Source of the DNA: Erythrobacter donghaensis
Lineage (GTDB): Bacteria > Pseudomonadota > Alphaproteobacteria > Sphingomonadales > Sphingomonadaceae
DNA: 64,000 bases
Assembly (NCBI RefSeq): GCF_002155425.1
Contig: NZ_MUYG01000010.1
Location: 310,001 to 374,000 of the forward strand
Direction: 5' to 3'
Shown: positions 25,769 through 33,148 of the stretch, piece by piece
Numbering within the stretch: position 1 is the stretch's first letter
How the letters are laid out: each line of letters opens with the position of its first letter
Notes under the pieces: model-generated
Told to the model about the DNA's origin: nothing
Databases searched by the model: none
The model's input: the letters and a program-made list of their open reading frames with translations, nothing else
Position numbers and translations under genes: made by a program

Positions 25769-26119
25769 GTGCAGCGCCAGCTCGACGTCGGCCTGCTGCC
25801 CGAAACCGCGCTGGATGCGGCAACTGCTTTCATGGCGCTTTACCTCGAACCGGCGCGAGCTCTGCTGGCAGAGCCTGCCACCACCGCGCTGGTGATCGTC
25901 CTGCCGCCCGCGCCCTACGACCACCGCGACTGGCGGCTGGCGTTGGCCCGCGATCTGGCGCGCGAGGCGACGCCCCGCCGCGTGAACGTGGTCGCAGGGC
26001 GGCCCGGAGAAGCGCTGGCGGCGACCTTGCGATTTTTGGCAGATGCGCCCGGGGTGACAGGGCAGTATCTGGTGTGCCATGACATCGCACGTGCCCACGA
26101 ACGCGCCTCGCAAGCCTGA
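25769..26119 (+). CDS. hypothetical protein, degenerate Rossmann-like
   Basis: A 116-aa protein starting at GTG, 4 bases after the folB stop. It has a core VIVLPPAPYDHRDWRLALARDLAREATPRRVNVVAG followed by LAATLRFLADAPGVTGQYLVCH. The pattern is like the C half of an SDR (RVN..AG and GVTGQ) without the cofactor site, so it may be a remnant of an SDR domain kept as a small protein. Its 3' end overlaps moaA by 41 bases. The function is unknown. Confidence 0.65.
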   Translation: MQRQLDVGLLPETALDAATAFMALYLEPARALLAEPATTALVIVLPPAPYDHRDWRLALARDLAREATPRRVNVVAGRPGEALAATLRFLADAPGVTGQYLVCHDIARAHERASQA

Positions 26120-27146
26120 CCTCATCCTGCTGCGCGACCCTGAGGCCGCGCCGCCGCCGCTGGTCGATTCCTTCCAGCGCCGCATCACCTATCTGCGCCT
26201 CTCGGTCACCGACCGCTGCGACCTCCGGTGCTCCTATTGCATGCCCGAGCGCATGACCTTCTTGCCGAAGAAGGAGGTGCTGAGCCTTGAGGAGCTCTAC
26301 GATCTCGCCACCGGCTTCATCGCGCGCGGGGTCACCAAGATCCGCATCACCGGCGGTGAGCCGCTGGTGCGGCGTGACATCATCGACCTGTTCACCGCGC
26401 TCGGGCGCAGGCTGGGGCATGACCTGGCCGAACTGACACTGACCACCAACGGCACACAGCTTGCCGAACATGCCGAGGCGCTGGTCAAGGCGGGGGTTCG
26501 GCGAGTCAACGTCTCGCTCGACACGCTCGACCGGGCAAAATTCGCGGAGCTGACCCGCCGCGACGCCTTGTCGCAGGTGCTGGAGGGCATCGCCGCGGCC
26601 AAGACGGCGGGGCTGAAGGTGAAGCTCAACGCCGTGGCGCTGAAGGGCGTCAACGAGGACGAACTGCCCGACCTGATCGCATGGGGTCACGGCGAGGGTC
26701 ACGACGTGACGCTGATCGAGGTGATGCCGCTGGGCGATGTCGAGGAGGAGCGGCTCGACCAGTACCTCCCGCTCGATCAGGTGCGCAGCAAGTTGGAACA
26801 GCGCTGGACGCTGACCGAGAGCGACCATCGCACCGGCGGCCCCTCGACCTATGTCGACATCGCCGAGACCGGCGGCAGGCTCGGCTTCATCACCCCGCAC
26901 ACCAGCAATTTCTGCGCAGGCTGCAACCGGCTGCGGGTGACCGCAACCGGCCAGCTCTACCCCTGCCTCGGCGGGGGCGAGCAGGTCGATCTGCGCGCTG
27001 CCTTGCGCTCCGACGATCCGCCCGCGAACCTCGCCGCCGCGCTGGACGAGGCGCTGCGGATCAAGCCCGAGAAGCACCACTTCCGCATGGACACGCGCGG
27101 GGCCGCCCCGGCGCTACCGCGGCACATGTCGATGACGGGGGGCTGA
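26079..27146 (+). CDS. moaA: GTP 3',8-cyclase MoaA
   Basis: A 355-aa radical-SAM enzyme that starts molybdopterin synthesis from GTP. The SAM-cluster motif is C47-x3-C51-x2-C54 in DRCDLRCSYCMPERM. The second cluster uses NFCAGCNRLRVTATGQLYPC. The C-terminal GG needed for activity is present (SMTGG). The first 25 residues are a Pro/Ala-rich extension. It overlaps the preceding gene by 41 bases and moaD follows after 4 bases. Confidence 0.95.
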   Translation: MTSHVPTNAPRKPDLILLRDPEAAPPPLVDSFQRRITYLRLSVTDRCDLRCSYCMPERMTFLPKKEVLSLEELYDLATGFIARGVTKIRITGGEPLVRRDIIDLFTALGRRLGHDLAELTLTTNGTQLAEHAEALVKAGVRRVNVSLDTLDRAKFAELTRRDALSQVLEGIAAAKTAGLKVKLNAVALKGVNEDELPDLIAWGHGEGHDVTLIEVMPLGDVEEERLDQYLPLDQVRSKLEQRWTLTESDHRTGGPSTYVDIAETGGRLGFITPHTSNFCAGCNRLRVTATGQLYPCLGGGEQVDLRAALRSDDPPANLAAALDEALRIKPEKHHFRMDTRGAAPALPRHMSMTGG

Positions 27147-27150
27147 GCGG

Positions 27151-27390
27151 GTGGTCACCGTGGTCTTCCTCGGCAAGCTCGCCGACCTGGCAGGCGCGCC
27201 CTCGCTACAGCTACCCGCGCCGCTCGGGTGGGAGGGGCTGAAGGCCGCGCTGCCCCCGGCGGTTGCCGAAGCGCTGGCCGATCCGCGCAACCGCGTGGCG
27301 GTGAACGGCGCGCTGATCGCAGACAAGCCCGGCTTGCAGGCTGCGGCGGGCGACGAGATCGCGCTGCTCCCGCCGGTATCGGGGGGCTGA
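27151..27390 (+). CDS. moaD: molybdopterin synthase sulfur carrier subunit MoaD
   Basis: A 79-aa ubiquitin-fold protein, starting at GTG. It ends in SGG, the C-terminal Gly-Gly that is thiocarboxylated to give sulfur to molybdopterin. VTVVFLGKLADLAG and VAVNGALIADKPGLQAAAGDEIALLPPVSGG are typical (given here as its parts). It is coupled to moaE by TGATG. Confidence 0.92.
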   Translation: MVTVVFLGKLADLAGAPSLQLPAPLGWEGLKAALPPAVAEALADPRNRVAVNGALIADKPGLQAAAGDEIALLPPVSGG

Positions 27391-27836
27391 TGCGCGACAT
27401 CCGCCTGCTGCCCCACATGTTCATCCCCGGCACGCTGATTGGCCCCTTCACGCAGGCCAATCCGGGGCTGGGCGGGGTGTGCACTTTCGTGGGCGAGGTG
27501 CGGTATGACGAGGGGGTGGAGGCGCTCGAACTCACGCATTACGAGCCGCTCACCCTGCCGGGGATGCATGAGCTGGCCGACCGCGCCTTCGAACGCTTCA
27601 CCCTGATGGGTCTCCTCATGGTCCACCGCGTGGGTATGATGCGCCCGGGCGAGCCGATCGTCTGCGTCTCGGCGGCCGCGCTCCACCGCCGCGACGCCAT
27701 CGATGCGGTCGACTTCTGCATGGACCACCTGAAAAGCGCCGCGTGGTTCTGGAAGCGCGAGAAGCGCGGTGATGGCTGGCACTGGATCGAACCGCGGACG
27801 CAGGATCATGCCGATCTCGCCCGCTGGCAGGCGTGA
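27390..27836 (+). CDS. moaE: molybdopterin synthase catalytic subunit MoaE
   Basis: A 148-aa MoaE. It has GGVCTFVGEVR, LTHYEPLTLPGMHELADRAF, VHRVGMMRPGEPIVCVSAAALHR and the active-site Lys residues in DHLKSAAWFWKRE. It inserts two sulfurs from MoaD into precursor Z. It completes a moaA-moaD-moaE unit; moaB/mog and moaC are not in the window. The stop is directly followed by the Fnr box of the next gene. Confidence 0.94.
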   Translation: MRDIRLLPHMFIPGTLIGPFTQANPGLGGVCTFVGEVRYDEGVEALELTHYEPLTLPGMHELADRAFERFTLMGLLMVHRVGMMRPGEPIVCVSAAALHRRDAIDAVDFCMDHLKSAAWFWKREKRGDGWHWIEPRTQDHADLARWQA

Positions 27837-27837
27837 T

Positions 27838-27851
27838 TTGATCCCGGTCAA
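27838..27851. promoter_or_regulatory. Fnr/FixK-type box
   Basis: TTGATCCCGGTCAA matches the TTGAT-N4-GTCAA form of the Fnr/FixK consensus. Its centre (27844.5) is 41.5 bp before a predicted start at about 27886, for which TAAATC (27874-27879) would be the -10. This is exactly a class II activation geometry. The downstream gene is the membrane protein at 27908, and an Fnr-type regulator gene lies just beyond it. Confidence 0.7.
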
Positions 27852-27907
27852 AGCAGAGGCGCGCCACGCAGGGTAAATCCCTTTCCGACACAGGAAAGGA
27901 TTGTCCC

Positions 27908-28345
27908 ATGAGCCACATCGTTCACGACCTTCTTGCCAGCGGCGACGCGCGCATCGTTCCAGCTCCCGCCGAAGCGCCGGTGCGTCACCAGGTCGAGACC
28001 GACCGCAATTTCGGCCTGCCGAGCGCGCTCTACGCCGCGACCGTGGCGGGCTATCTCGGCTTTCTGCTGGTGGTCGGCAGCGCCTTTGCCAATCCGGTGC
28101 TGGCGATCCCGATGGCGATTTTCGTGGTGTTCATCGTCGCTGGCTTCGGCGTCCCGGCGATCTGGACCCGGCTGGCGGGGAACACCTCCGAACCGCAGAC
28201 CATCGGCGAGTTCGGTGCGCGCGGGATCATGACCCACACCGGGCGGCTGGCCGCCAAGGACGCGACCATTCAGGTGCTGATCCTGCCGGTGCTGCTGGTG
28301 GTCTGGGGTCTGTCGGTGGCGGTGATCGCGGCGGTGGTCGCCTGA
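27908..28345 (+). CDS. membrane protein of unknown function under an Fnr box
   Basis: A 145-aa protein. It has an acidic and polar N terminus of about 35 residues, two close hydrophobic segments (about 41-61 and 63-85) and a third at the C terminus (about 120-143). The loop between has GNTSEPQTIGEFGARGIMTHTGRLAAKDA, which I do not recognise (IGEFGARGI being its core). AAGGA lies 7 bases before the ATG. The Fnr box upstream suggests induction by low oxygen. It is convergent with the Fnr-type gene. Confidence 0.78.
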   Translation: MSHIVHDLLASGDARIVPAPAEAPVRHQVETDRNFGLPSALYAATVAGYLGFLLVVGSAFANPVLAIPMAIFVVFIVAGFGVPAIWTRLAGNTSEPQTIGEFGARGIMTHTGRLAAKDATIQVLILPVLLVVWGLSVAVIAAVVA

Positions 28346-28361
28346 CGCGAAGGGTTTGGTT

Positions 28362-28395
28362 CGGGGCGGTGGCCCACTCCCACGCTACCGCCCCG
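28362..28395. terminator. bidirectional hairpin between convergent genes
   Basis: CGGGGCGGT (28362-28370) pairs perfectly with ACCGCCCCG (28387-28395) across a 16-base loop. It lies between the membrane protein gene and the Fnr-type gene and includes the latter's stop codon. There is no strong T run on either side, so it may act as a weak terminator or a barrier to read-through. Confidence 0.45.
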
Positions 28396-29074
28396 ATATT
28401 TCGTGCAGCAATTCGGGGTTGCGCAGGGCGATCCCGCGTTTCCCCTCGCGCAGAATCGCGCCCATGTCTTCCAGCTCGCCCAGCTTGCGGCTGACGGTTT
28501 CGATCGTGAGGCCGAGCATGTTGGCGATCTCGCCGCGGGTCAGCGGCAGTTCGAAACGCTGCGCGAGGTGGCACGAGCTGTCGCTCGCGGCGGCGGCGAA
28601 ATCGTGGAGCAGGGCGGCCAGCCGCGCCTCGGCGCTGGCGTGGCCGGTGAGTTCAAGCAGGTTGCGGGTCGCAAGCAGATCGGCCTGACTGCGGCGCAGT
28701 AGCGCGCGGGCAAGGGCGGGGTAATCCTCGATCGCGCGTTCGATATCGGCGCGCGCGAAGGTGCAGAGGCGGCTTTCGGTCAGCGCGACGACATCGTGAT
28801 GCGCAAAAGGCGCGAACAGCTCGCCGATGAAGCCTGCCGGGTGGACCAGCGCGAGGATCTGCTCGTTGCCATCGACATCGACCGCCGAGACCTTGAGCGC
28901 TCCGGTCAGCAGAGTCGCGCAGGCGGCTTCCTCGTCGCCCGCGGCGAACAGCATCTCGCCGCGTTTCAGCGTGCGGGTGCGCCCGGCGGCGGCCATGGCG
29001 TCGCGTTCTTCCGGTGTCAGCACCGCGCAGGCTGCGGTTTCCTTGACCGGGCAGGTGGCGCAGGCGAGGTTCAT
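28385..29074 (-). CDS. Crp/Fnr family regulator, FnrL-like with Fe-S cysteines
   Basis: A 229-aa regulator. Cysteines at C5, C8 and C16 (C-x2-C-x7-C) and C104 match the four ligands of FnrL-type [4Fe-4S] sensors. The cyclic-nucleotide-binding-fold domain is followed by a helix-turn-helix, LPLTRGEIANMLGLTIETVSRKL, with the E..SR pattern that reads TTGAT half sites. It is expected to be active without oxygen. The ATG at 29074 is chosen because AGGTGA lies 8 bases upstream and it overlaps the preceding lipoprotein gene (ATGA); a GTG 18 bases earlier is less likely. Confidence 0.92.
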   Translation of the reverse strand: MNLACATCPVKETAACAVLTPEERDAMAAAGRTRTLKRGEMLFAAGDEEAACATLLTGALKVSAVDVDGNEQILALVHPAGFIGELFAPFAHHDVVALTESRLCTFARADIERAIEDYPALARALLRRSQADLLATRNLLELTGHASAEARLAALLHDFAAAASDSSCHLAQRFELPLTRGEIANMLGLTIETVSRKLGELEDMGAILREGKRGIALRNPELLHEISGR

Positions 29075-29580
29075 GACCCCATCACCTGCCACAGCCGCGC
29101 GATTCCCGCATCCTGCCGTGCCAGCAGCGCTGCGGCCTGACCCTGCGCTTCGACCAGCTCAGGCTCGGGAGCGAGCGCCGTGGCGGCTTGCGCCACCAGC
29201 GCATCGATCGCGGCGAGCGCTGTGGCTGTCTTGGCACGCTCGGCATCGAGATCGGCGAGCGCCACCACCGCGGCACTGCGCGCACCGCTTTCCCAGGATT
29301 GCCCGGCAGCCGCGCGCACAAGTCGGCCCGCCTCGGGCTCGCGGCGCTGGAAGGCGGTATCGGCAGCGGTGATCGTGGCCATCAGATCGGCGAGGCTGGC
29401 AGCGTCGGTGATCGGGCGAATCGGGGCAGGCGCAGGCGTCGGGAGCGGTGCAGGCAGCAGCTCGCCGCGTTCGAACGGGCGCAGCGCGAGCGAAGGATAG
29501 GCATCCTCGCCCTGCGCGCAGCCGCCCAGCAGCGCTGGTAGCGCCGAGAAAATCCAGATTTTGTGCCGGTGTGCTCGCAT
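29071..29580 (-). CDS. predicted lipoprotein coupled to the Fnr-type gene
   Basis: A 169-aa protein with a lipoprotein signal: basic start MRAHRHKIW, hydrophobic run, and lipobox LLGGC with C21. The mature part begins AQGEDAYPSLALRPFERGELL, then a Pro-rich stretch (PAPLPTPAPAPIRPI), and then a helical, Ala-rich region that may be coiled. The family is not recognised. It overlaps the Fnr-type gene (ATGA). GGGA precedes the ATG. Confidence 0.78.
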   Translation of the reverse strand: MRAHRHKIWIFSALPALLGGCAQGEDAYPSLALRPFERGELLPAPLPTPAPAPIRPITDAASLADLMATITAADTAFQRREPEAGRLVRAAAGQSWESGARSAAVVALADLDAERAKTATALAAIDALVAQAATALAPEPELVEAQGQAAALLARQDAGIARLWQVMGS

Positions 29581-29679
29581 GGTGATCCCATGTCCTGTTA
29601 TCATGACACCCGCAAATGGCAAAGACAGCCGACACCGCCGACAGTTCGACTTTTTGGCGACAGGATCGCTGCTCAGGCG

Positions 29680-29708
29680 TTGACTTGACGCAGCCTTTCT
29701 TCTAACGG
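29680..29708 (+). promoter_or_regulatory. likely sigma70 promoter of rplU-rpmA
   Basis: TTGACT (29680-29685) and TAACGG (29703-29708) are 17 bp apart in the 236-bp gap between the divergent lipoprotein and rplU. They would give a 5' leader of about 100 nt. The leader holds no gene I can support. Confidence 0.4.
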
Positions 29709-29816
29709 CTCGCCTTCTTTACGGGGCTGCATCCGCGCTAGCCTCGCATTGCTGTTCGGATGGTGTGGCAAATGCCTCCCTTTTCCGGACCTGCACAGAC
29801 AAGAGAGTTTAGAGCC

Positions 29817-30197
29817 ATGTTCGCTGTAGTGCGCACGGGCGGCAAGCAATATCGGGTTGCCGCCGGAGACAAGATTGCCGTTGAAAAGCTCGCTGGCGAA
29901 GCCGGCGACACGATCACCCTGGGCGACATCCTGCTCGCCGGCGAAGGCGACGATCTCGCCGACGTGGCCAAGGTGACCGTCTCGGCCGAGATCATCGCCC
30001 AGGCGAAGAGCGAAAAGGTGGTCGTCTTCAAGAAGCGCCGCCGTCACAACTATCGCCGCAAGAACGGCCATCGCCAGCAGATGACCCTGCTGCGCATCAC
30101 CGCCGTGGGCGCGGAAGAAAAGAAGGCTCCGGCCAAGAAGGCCGCCGCCAAGAAGACCAAGACCGAAGACGCCCCCGCGGCGGCCTCGGCTGAATAA
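29817..30197 (+). CDS. rplU: 50S ribosomal protein L21
   Basis: A 126-aa L21. The family body is [28 protein letters not shown] (start shown in parts: [12 protein letters not shown]), [21 protein letters not shown] and LLRITAV. After about residue 98 a Lys/Ala tail ([14 protein letters not shown]) extends the protein beyond the E. coli length, as in many Sphingomonadales. The start is the ATG at 29817; a longer reading of 19 residues has no family match. rpmA follows after 14 bases. Confidence 0.95.
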   Translation: MFAVVRTGGKQYRVAAGDKIAVEKLAGEAGDTITLGDILLAGEGDDLADVAKVTVSAEIIAQAKSEKVVVFKKRRRHNYRRKNGHRQQMTLLRITAVGAEEKKAPAKKAAAKKTKTEDAPAAASAE

Positions 30198-30211
30198 GGA
30201 GCGACTGAACC

Positions 30212-30481
30212 ATGGCACACAAGAAAGCAGGCGGTTCGTCGCGTAACGGTCGTGATTCGGCCGGTCGTCGCCTTGGCGTGAAGAAGTTCGGCGGTCAGGA
30301 AGTGATCGGCGGCAACATCATCATTCGTCAGCGCGGCACCCGCGTGTACCCGGGCGTGAACGTGGGCATGGGCAAGGACCATACCCTCTATTCGCTGACC
30401 GAAGGCGTCGTGCGTTTCCACGCAGGCAAGCTCGGCCGCAAATACGTCAGCGTAGATGCGATGGCCGAAGCCGCCGAATAA
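30212..30481 (+). CDS. rpmA: 50S ribosomal protein L27
   Basis: An 89-aa L27 with the usual N terminus [16 protein letters not shown], which reaches the peptidyl-transferase centre, and [18 protein letters not shown]. There is no N-terminal leader to be cleaved. It is the second gene of the rplU-rpmA operon and is followed by three consecutive hairpins. obgE, often the next gene, is not here. Confidence 0.96.
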   Translation: MAHKKAGGSSRNGRDSAGRRLGVKKFGGQEVIGGNIIIRQRGTRVYPGVNVGMGKDHTLYSLTEGVVRFHAGKLGRKYVSVDAMAEAAE

Positions 30482-30510
30482 GCGGACGATTCGCTAAAGG
30501 GATCGTCCGC
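30482..30510 (+). other. hairpin 1 downstream of rpmA
   Basis: GCGGACGAT (30482-30490) and ATCGTCCGC (30502-30510) form a perfect 9-bp stem around an 11-base loop, starting one base after the rpmA stop. No T run follows, so it does not look like a terminator by itself. Confidence 0.65.
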
Positions 30511-30521
30511 AAGGATGGTCC

Positions 30522-30542
30522 TGATCGGTGAAAGACCGATCA
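30522..30542 (+). other. hairpin 2 downstream of rpmA
   Basis: TGATCGGT (30522-30529) and ACCGATCA (30535-30542) form a perfect 8-bp stem closed by GAAAG. It lies between the first hairpin and the terminator and shares their strand. It may be a protein- or RNA-binding element, or part of a stable 3'-derived RNA. Confidence 0.6.
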
Positions 30543-30546
30543 TCAG

Positions 30547-30593
30547 AGGGAGACAGGACCGTCCTCGAACCGAGGGGGTCCGTCTCCCTTTTT
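30547..30593 (+). terminator. long Rho-independent terminator after rplU-rpmA
   Basis: A stacked stem: AGGGAGAC (30547-30554) with GTCTCCCT (30582-30589), GGACC with GGTCC, and CCTCG with CGAGG closed by AAC, followed by TTTTT. This is the strongest terminator-like structure in the window. Confidence 0.85.
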
Positions 30594-30695
30594 GTTTCTC
30601 CCTCGAAACAATCGCGCGATTTCAATGTTTCGCGTGCACGAAATTGTCATGCGCCCGTCCTATCGGCGGCGTGGGGCGAGAATGGGAGAACTCGC

Positions 30696-31232
30696 ATGTT
30701 CCACCGCAGCGAAAGACTGTTCCTGAGACCCGCTTTCCCCGAGGATGGCAGCGCCATTCTTGCCGCGATCGGGGAGGAGGCGATCGTGCGCAACCTTGCG
30801 CGCGCGCCCTGGCCCTACACGCTGGACGACGCCCAGGCCTTCGCCGCGCTGCCGCAGGACCCGCGCCTGCCGCACTTTCTCGTCACGCTCCCCGGCGTCG
30901 GAGTGATCGGCTCCGCGGGGATGGGCGAGCATGAGGGCGAGCCCGAGATCGGCTACTGGATCGCGCGCGCACACTGGGGGCAGGGCTACGCCACCGAGGC
31001 GGCCTCAGCAGTGCTGCGGATTGCCCGCACGCTGGGTCATCGTCGGATCGTGGCGGGGCACTTCATCGACAATCCTGCCTCAGGCAAGGTACTGAGAAAG
31101 ATCGGCTTCCACCCCACCGGGCGGATCACCAAACGCTTCAGCCTGGCGCGGGGAGAGGCGGCGGAACTGGCCGAATATGCGCATGATCCCGAAGCTGAGG
31201 TAGACCCCGCCCCGCTGGCCCGCGCCGCCTGA
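30696..31232 (+). CDS. GNAT family N-acetyltransferase (RimJ/RimL-like)
   Basis: A 178-aa acetyltransferase. It has SERLFLRPAFPEDGSAI at the start, EIGYWIARAHWGQGYATEAASAVL as the acetyl-CoA region (GQGYATEA loop), and HFIDNPASGKVLRKIGFHPTG. The pattern is of ribosomal-protein N-terminal acetyltransferases. The start ATG at 30696 follows the terminator by 103 bases; upstream frames are not conserved-looking. It is commonly near rpmA in this group. Confidence 0.88.
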   Translation: MFHRSERLFLRPAFPEDGSAILAAIGEEAIVRNLARAPWPYTLDDAQAFAALPQDPRLPHFLVTLPGVGVIGSAGMGEHEGEPEIGYWIARAHWGQGYATEAASAVLRIARTLGHRRIVAGHFIDNPASGKVLRKIGFHPTGRITKRFSLARGEAAELAEYAHDPEAEVDPAPLARAA

Positions 31233-31317
31233 GCGGGGCGGGCCAACGGCGGCAGTCTGCGCGGGTTGTCAGTGCTGCTTGTTCGCCCGTGCGAAAGGCG
31301 TTAGCGTCAGAGCAACC

Positions 31318-31935
31318 ATGACCCAGCGCAAGCGTCTTACCCCCGAAGAATCCCGAAATTCCGCCCTCGTCGCCGCCCGAACCCTGCTCATTGAGGCTGG
31401 GCCGCAGGCCGTTACGCTGAAGGCTGTGGCCGGGCGCATAGGTCGGACTCATGCCAATTTGCTGCACCATTTCGGCTCGGCCTCGGGCTTGCAGAAGGCG
31501 CTGGCGGAGCATCTGGCGCGGTCTGTCTGTCAGACGATCATCGATGCGGTGCGCGCCAGCCGCGCAGGGTTGGCATCGGCACGCGAGGTGGTCGACCTCG
31601 CCTTCGATGCCTTTGACCGGGAAGGTGCAGGCGCGCTGACCAGCTGGATGCTGCTGACCGGAAATGAAGACGCGCTCGACCCGATCATCGGAACGATCCA
31701 CGATCTGGTCGACGAATTGTCGGCGGGGGAGCCCGAATATCCCGAATGCAAGCAGCGGATCGAGCGCGATACGCTGACGCTGGTGCTGATGGCGCTGGGC
31801 GATGCCCTGATCGGCGGGGCGCTGGCCAAGTCGCTGGGGCTACCGCGCGATGCGGCGCGGGAGCGCGCGTCTGAATTGCTGGCCGCCGCGATTGCGCAGC
31901 GGCAGAGCGTGCTGGCGCAGGCTCAGGGCACCTGA
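31318..31935 (+). CDS. TetR/AcrR family regulator
   Basis: A 205-aa TetR regulator. The N-terminal DNA-binding domain has LVAARTLLIEAGPQAVTLKAVAGRIGRTHANLLHHFGS, in which AVAGRIGRTHANLLHHFG is the helix-turn-helix. The remaining helices form a ligand domain with no close match that I recall. The ligand and targets are unknown. Its end overlaps the convergent ygfZ gene by 13 bases. Confidence 0.87.
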   Translation: MTQRKRLTPEESRNSALVAARTLLIEAGPQAVTLKAVAGRIGRTHANLLHHFGSASGLQKALAEHLARSVCQTIIDAVRASRAGLASAREVVDLAFDAFDREGAGALTSWMLLTGNEDALDPIIGTIHDLVDELSAGEPEYPECKQRIERDTLTLVLMALGDALIGGALAKSLGLPRDAARERASELLAAAIAQRQSVLAQAQGT

Positions 31936-32663
31936 TCGACGCCGACCGCGGTGCGCTGCCAGGCGGGCAGGGCGGCGGGATCGAGGCTCTCCACCCGCAG
32001 ATGGTCGACCGCGAGGCCGAGATCGGGATAGGCCGCCACGCGCCGCGCTTCGTCCGACGCCGCCAGCGGCACCACCACCAGCCGGCGGTTGACCTTCTGC
32101 CGCCAGTTCATCCGCGCGGTGTTCTCCTGCCCGACATAGCAGCCCTTGGTGAAGCTGACGCCGTGGAGCTCGACCGCATTGGTCTCCAGCCACAGGATAT
32201 CGCCCATCTCACCCGCGCCCTCGGGCACGCCCAGCGACAGGCGATGCGCCTGCCACGCCGCATCGGCGGGATCGCCCGCAGGCTCGGCCAGCCAGCGGTA
32301 CCCGAGTTCGGGCAGGCGCGGATCGGGCGCGGCGCCGGGCTGCTCCACCAGGCTCCAGTGCACCGCCAGCGAATCGTCGCGGCGGATGTCGATCTTGCGG
32401 CGCAGGCGATACATCGAAAGGCGCTTCACCAGCGCATCGGCGTGCTCCGCCTCGCAATCGAGCAGCAACCCGGCGGGATCGCGCCACACCAGAAAATCGA
32501 ACATGTGCTTGCCCTGCGCGCTCAGCAGCGCGGCGTAGCAGGGCAGCGGGCCTGTGACGTCGTTGGTGACGAGGCCTTGCAGGAAGGCGGCGACGTCCTC
32601 GCTTTCGTCGAGCGCGGAGAGGCGCACCAGAGCGCGGGCGGTGAGGTGGGTGGCAGTGGTCAT
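31923..32663 (-). CDS. ygfZ: folate-binding protein YgfZ
   Basis: A 246-aa protein of the YgfZ/IBA57 family, with FLQGLVTNDV at the N terminus and the signature KGCYVGQENTARM, whose Cys is conserved. These proteins use tetrahydrofolate and help the maturation or repair of some Fe-S proteins, such as MiaB. The length is shorter than that of E. coli YgfZ (326 aa) but typical for alphaproteobacteria. Confidence 0.9.
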   Translation of the reverse strand: MTTATHLTARALVRLSALDESEDVAAFLQGLVTNDVTGPLPCYAALLSAQGKHMFDFLVWRDPAGLLLDCEAEHADALVKRLSMYRLRRKIDIRRDDSLAVHWSLVEQPGAAPDPRLPELGYRWLAEPAGDPADAAWQAHRLSLGVPEGAGEMGDILWLETNAVELHGVSFTKGCYVGQENTARMNWRQKVNRRLVVVPLAASDEARRVAAYPDLGLAVDHLRVESLDPAALPAWQRTAVGVDQVP

Positions 32664-32787
32664 GTCCCGCCCAAAGTGGTCGGCATGGGTGCGGTGTCAA
32701 GCGGCGTCTCGGACCGGGGCGCATGACGCTTCCATGCAATGCGCGATTGCGCGGAGGCGCTATATCTGCGTGCAAAACAGGGAGACG

Positions 32788-33090
32788 ATGATGGAAGTGC
32801 TGACAACCGACATGCGCAACCAGCTGATGCAGCTCGGCATTCTGGCCCATCACGAGCAGGAAAGCCTGCTGGCGCTGGCCAAGCGCTGCGCCAAGACGTC
32901 GGGCCTGCCGCTGGGCGGTGCGGGCGCGGTGATGGCGGCCAAGGCCGGGACAGTCGCGCTGCCAGGGATCGGAACGGTGTCGGGGGCGACAGCCGGGTTT
33001 CTGGCCGGTCTGGCGACGGGCACGGCCTCGTGCATGGGGCTGAACCTTGCCGCGCGTGACGAGCTGAAAAAGCTCGCCAAGGGGCAATAG
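32788..33090 (+). CDS. small glycine-rich hydrophobic protein
   Basis: A 100-aa protein. Residues 15-45 are a soluble helix (HHEQESLLALAKRC), followed by Gly/Ala-rich hydrophobic stretches (GGAGAVMAAKAGTVALPGIGTVSGATAGFLAGLATG) like a glycine zipper, and a charged end. It may insert in membranes. Either of two adjacent ATGs (32788 or 32791) follows GGGAGA. A TATATC-like -10 lies upstream. The family is not recognised. Confidence 0.72.
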   Translation: MMEVLTTDMRNQLMQLGILAHHEQESLLALAKRCAKTSGLPLGGAGAVMAAKAGTVALPGIGTVSGATAGFLAGLATGTASCMGLNLAARDELKKLAKGQ

Positions 33091-33148
33091 GCGCGCGAGA
33101 CGCCATCGGGCACTGGAAACAGCGGAGCGCCCGGCGTAAGGCGCGCAC

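Noticed and set aside
30515-30934. A 139-codon frame through the rpmA hairpins
   Set aside because: It reads through the strong terminator and overlaps the GNAT gene in another frame.
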